Source: Pomphorhynchus laevis
Taxonomy: Eukaryota; Acanthocephala; Palaeacanthocephala; Echinorhynchida; Pomphorhynchidae
Assembly: GCA_012934845.2 (NCBI GenBank)
Contig: WNNJ02001130.1
Location: 1 to 64,000 of the forward strand
Length of the DNA stretch: 64,000 bases
Reading direction: 5' to 3'
A model generated the notes under the pieces. It made no database searches. It saw nothing but the letters and a program-made list of their open reading frames with translations, and had not been told where the DNA came from. Made by a program: the position numbers and the translations under genes. The stretch's first letter is position 1, and every line of letters starts with the position of its first letter. Of this stretch, positions 60,011 to 64,000 are shown in pieces.

Positions 60011-60208
60011 TTAGCCCCTTGTATTGTGCTATAAAAGAAATATCGCTGTTGTTACTCAATTCTTAATTTAACGATTTATTTGAAAGCAGCCTCAATGGGC
60101 TCTCGAGTTCGATTTGATGATAATATTATATATATAATATTATATATATAAAGTGGGAAGTTTGAGAAAACCGTCTCCTGAGATCATTTTCGCGTGATTC
60201 AGCCATTT

Positions 60209-60427
60209 ACTGTTCAAAGGAGAAATAGAACGACCAGGAAAGAACAAATTGATTTTTATAAGATGTTTCAGCCGAAGCCTTCTTCAATTGTAATTTGCTA
60301 GAACACTTATAAATCCAGAAAATTTATAAGTGTTCTAGCAAATTACAATTGAAGAAGGCTTCGGCCGAAACGTCTTATAAAAATCAATTTGTTCTTTCCT
60401 GGTCGTTCTATTTCTCCTTTGAACAGT
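60209..60427. repeat. Nearly perfect 219-bp palindrome
   Basis: Arms of about 106 bp (ACTGTTCAAAGGAGAAATAG onward) meet at CCAGAA near 60,315-60,320. Each arm carries GAAGAAGGCTTCGGC-type wording followed by CGAAAC in one orientation. Differences between arms are few, so it is young or maintained. Confidence 0.9.
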
Positions 60428-60439
60428 ATATATATTGAA

Positions 60440-60740
60440 TAGTTGCTAGGTCACACGAGGTGACTTTCGCATTGAAAACCAGCTACAGAATCCTTCCTTC
60501 ATGATATCCAATTCCATACACCCTGACTACTAACAGCACCATTGCCACAGCCGTTTTCGTTTCGCCCGCTTTTTGCTACATGTTGGTGGCCCCGGGCTCG
60601 TCAGAAGGCTGACTACCAACTCTTCGCCTTTTGAAATTTAACTAATCCGAGATTTGAGCCGTCGCTCTCCGTACTTGGTTTGCGCTCTTGACTGTTAGGC
60701 TACGAATCCAGGATTACCAGATTTCACACAGTATATTTCA
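60440..60740 (-). mobile_element. tRNA-derived SINE
   Basis: On the minus strand the head resembles a tRNA. A TAGCCTAACAGTCAAGAGC D-arm/A-box (60,684-60,702) lies about 42 bases before a GGCTCAAATCTC B-box (60,650-60,661), the normal pol III spacing. A GC-richer body follows (GACGAGCCCGGGGCCACC onward). It would be transcribed by RNA polymerase III and moved by LINE proteins. No other copy is in this window to set its end. Confidence 0.7.
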
Positions 60741-62931
60741 CACAGTAAATGCTCTCTATATATCTAAATATATCTTAGTATAACTAAGATATATTTAATG
60801 GGATGACATATTTCCAGATTGCTTGTATTCACCGATCGAAATGGTGTTAAATTTCAAAATTATTTCGTTTTTAAGTGTTTATTTTCTTAACTCACCCCGT
60901 GCATGATTCATTTATAATCGTATATTTATAAGATTATTACATGACATAATAGTGACTTGTTTTCTAGATATATCTTTTAATTAACAAGAAATATAATTTT
61001 TCAATTAAACATTGCGTTAAATGAAATTAAATATTAAATCTAAACAACTACATAAAATCTGGAAATAATTTTCTATAATAATTGCTAATGATTTATGTAG
61101 TTTTCTACTTAGACAACTTATTTTTCATACAAATTTAATAATTTCCTTGATCGATTTCGACAAGTTTTTAAAGACGAACGTTATTTGCCAAATTTATACA
61201 TACAATTTAGCGTTTAGTTTTTAGAAAATTTGCAGTATATTTATATAATATAGTAATTATATTAATCATATATTAATTATATTATAAAATAATATGACAA
61301 TTGAATATAATATTAATAAATACACCAGCGATTCAAAAGAGCGACAATTTTATAAGGAATATCGCCAGTCTCGAATAAAGTGGACGCTGTGATTTTTTCT
61401 CATTTTATTCTACTCTCACAGCTAAGATTTCAGTTGACACTGAATTCTCAACTGTATGAACCGATACAAATAAATTAAAACATCGGAAATTTAAAACTGA
61501 TAGGATTTTAATTTTACTTATTGATACGCTATCAGTATACAACATATATCTAGGCACTTATTTTGTTCCCATTTTTGTAGAGTATCATTAATTTTGATTT
61601 GTGGTGTTTTGTCCATCCCGTAGCTCGTTATATAATTTATCAAATGCTCGTAATTATTTTTGACACTTAACCTGTAACCCACGTACCATTTCCGATAGAC
61701 ACTGTATAATCTCTATCATGAATGATCGTATCTGCAAAATAACTGTCTGTCGATCGTTATTTCTAAAAATGTAGATACCGTCAATGATATAGGAATTGTT
61801 TCCTGTGATACAAACCACGATTTTATCACCCTTAACATTATATACAACCTTAACCTTTTATAAAATCCATGCCGTCCAGCGCAATATGCCCAGACAACAA
61901 ATCCGATGTCAAAACACTCCAGATAACGATGCTTGAACCAACTTCATTAAGACACATTTTCACTTGACACTCTACCATACTTCAATTCATTAACATTACA
62001 GGTACCTGCTCTTGTTTTCGTCAACGTAATTTATTACATTTTCTGAAACGATTGCTCAACTACATTTACTATCTAACATAACGGCACCGGGGTACCATTA
62101 TTTTTCATATATTTGAGGATTAAGCGCCTTTTGACATGATAAGGCACTTGTGCAAATTACTTCACTTCTCCAAAATCGTTTTTGCACAATTTCGTTGTAA
62201 ATTACCAATTATCCACACACATAGCAACAGTGGAAATCTTTTAAGCGACTAATAGATTGTCGAAAGTTATTTTGATGATTATTAGTGATGTCGGACATTA
62301 TCGCCTTGAATAGCGAGCTATCGTCGCGAAATTATCAGCACACTCAGTTTCATCGAACTGTTAATTATTCCAGTCTTTATGTTTCCTCGTGAATTTCGCA
62401 ACTATCTAGAAAAATCAAATACCTCTCTTAAGGAAGTGTATATTGAGGAAGTAGCAGCTTCTACTTGCACTCTAAATCACAAGAAAGGCCATTGACGATG
62501 GCAACTAATACGTACAGTCAATTTCGTACGATATCATATACGTCATTTTTTGAGCTCTACTCCCTATACATAAATGCATTCTTCAAGTAGCAAGCAATCC
62601 ATAGATGAATTCCTCAAGCAACGTTCTAGCAACGTGCTTAACTCCTGTAGCGATTATAACAATTTCTTAATCCATTCCGACCATTCTTGAAAAGATGCGC
62701 CATTAAAGAACCGAACCATATCGCTCCAAATTATCTGCATCTTACTTTATACAGCCGAAATAGTGTATTGTTCCATCGAATAGAAATATATACAAAGTAT
62801 ACTTATGTGACAACTGTCCAGGTAGTTAACAAACTGGTAAATGTATTTTGTTTAAAAGTTAAACATTTTAATTTAAAATGTTAAATTGGCTAAATATTAT
62901 TTAATTTTTCAATTATTTTTTTCAAATTTAG
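60741..62931. other. Long stretch with no supported gene
   Basis: No LRR exon, RNA gene or transposon frame was recognised. Part of it (about 61,680-62,680) is less AT-rich but has no long open frame. Confidence 0.4.
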
Positions 62932-62997
62932 TGATATCAGTGAAACTAACATATCAAGTGGTAGTCTTCCCGAAACTGTTGCGAATCTTTGCAAAAT
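62932..62997 (+). CDS. LRR exon 23 (66 bp), LGR-like wording
   Basis: TTTAG acceptor and GTAAGT donor, phase 2. It reads DISETNISSGSLPETVANL and then a short end. D-I-S-x-T-x-I-x-S-L-P is the pattern of the C-terminal LRRs in glycoprotein-hormone-type and LGR receptors, whose LRRs are also coded one per exon in phase 2. The link to that family is an inference from this repeat and the exon layout only. Confidence 0.75.
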
Positions 62998-63251
62998 GTA
63001 AGTTTCATTTGATTAGATTTAAATAATCGTAAATTTATCTCAAATCAAAAGCTATTCAAAATATATTTGAATTTAAATATATTTAAATTTGAAAATATAT
63101 TTAAATTTTATTATTTCATATTTTCTTCTTTGTGTTATAATTCAAAAGATCCGAATTTTTCTACACGATCTGGATAATCGTGTAAAAAAATTAGATTTTA
63201 TTAACAACGAAATAATACATTAATGAAATAAATTATAAATATTTTAATTTT

Positions 63252-63822
63252 GTTAGATGTTAGGTAGCAAAAATGAATTTTTACAGAACAACTAATTAAG
63301 ATTTATACAATATAGTTTGATTGCTACTGCTATTATCATTAAGACATACATCAGCAAATCATTATGATGATTATTAATATCTATTCTCCTCCGTGGTTTA
63401 GTCTAATCAGTCAGTTAATAAATGTTCTGAGTTATAAAAAGTCTTTACTAACTAAATATCCGAATTTTTGAAAAGATTAAGATATTAACATTTTTAAATT
63501 TATTCAAACAAATTATAAATATTATTTTCATCCTTGATTTTGACAGCTGTTAAGTAGAAAAATGATCTGTACCAAACAACAATGAAAGATTTATATCATA
63601 TGGTTTGATGGCTGCTGCTATCATCATTAAAACATTCACCAGCAAATCTTTCAGATGATCATTAATATTTATTCTCCTCCGTGGTTTAGTCTAATTAGTC
63701 AATTCATAAATGTTCTGAGTTATAAAAAGTCTTTACTAACTAAATATCCGAATTTTTGAAAAGATTAAGATATTAACATTTTTAAATTTATTCAAACAAA
63801 TTATAAATATTATTTTTATTCT
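63252..63822. repeat. Direct repeat, two ~280-bp copies with 288-bp period
   Basis: Copies at 63,252-63,531 and 63,541-63,822. Their right halves (CTCCTCCGTGGTTTAGTCTA onward) are almost identical. The left halves hold GCTGCTGCTATCATCATTAA-type blocks shared with the repeats at 44.7 and 48.1 kb. Confidence 0.85.
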
Positions 63823-64000
63823 TTAAGATTATATTATTTTCATTTAATTACATTTAAATAACCGTAAATTTATCTAAAATCCACTGGTCTTCAGAATAAG
63901 ATTATCTATGCTATTTTTGTATCATCAAAAATCTCTTTAAATGATTTAAAACATTCAGTTAATTTTTAGAGGATTATAATATTTTTGTAATGAATTGGCT

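Overview
This is an AT-rich, intron-bearing animal (invertebrate) genomic window. The evidence is a set of very small leucine-rich-repeat (LRR) exons with GT-AG borders, a decayed ubiquilin retrocopy, and a dense mix of animal transposable elements: Penelope-like elements, CR1-like LINEs, LINEs with a restriction-like endonuclease, Ty3/gypsy relics, a pogo-like DNA transposon and a tRNA-derived SINE. I cannot name the species. No rRNA or tRNA gene, CRISPR array or prokaryotic-style operon is visible.

Host signal. On the + strand I find about 23 candidate exons of 60 to 87 bp, most close to 72 bp, between 3.7 and 63.0 kb. Each encodes one LRR of about 24 residues. All of them start one base before a codon boundary and end two bases into a codon (phase 2). 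Every exon ends in NT, so any splice between neighbours makes an NTN codon (L, I, M, V or F) at the conserved LRR hydrophobic position. The densest run is 58.45-59.36 kb, with seven exons and introns of mostly about 46-54 bp. The last exon (62.93 kb) resembles the LRRs of LGR-type receptors. I infer one very long or clustered LRR gene whose introns are packed with transposons. Neither end of the gene is seen.

Layout. 0.3-2.8 kb: LINE fragment and a Ty3/gypsy relic (minus). 3.7-7.1 kb: three LRR exons with LINE pieces between them. 7.7-8.2 kb: tandem repeats. 8.1-11.2 kb: a Naiad-type Penelope-like element with an intact 899-residue frame (GIY-YIG endonuclease before the reverse transcriptase). 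11.2-12.6 kb: 3' half of a restriction-like-endonuclease LINE. 13.5-15.4 kb: 5' half of a CR1-like LINE. 16-22.4 kb: eight LRR exons among AT-rich sequence and old Penelope relics. 22.7-25.35 kb: broken, partly inverted Penelope copies with a LINE scrap. 25.5-34.6 kb: a Ty3/gypsy element interrupted by a younger one. 35.7-38.8 kb: a second restriction-like-endonuclease LINE, followed directly by a 5'-truncated ubiquilin pseudogene to 40.4 kb. 40.7-42.3 kb: Penelope relics and one LRR exon. 42.8-44.4 kb: a foldback and a 340-bp direct repeat. 44.8-47.9 kb: a pogo-like transposon with a Penelope copy inside it. 49.5-54.4 kb: two CR1-like LINEs (minus). 55-60 kb: LRR exon cluster. 60.2-60.7 kb: long palindrome and SINE. 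63.25-63.8 kb: 288-bp direct repeat.

The only uninterrupted long gene is the Naiad-type element. The host gene is visible only as scattered exons, so transcript evidence would be needed to connect them.
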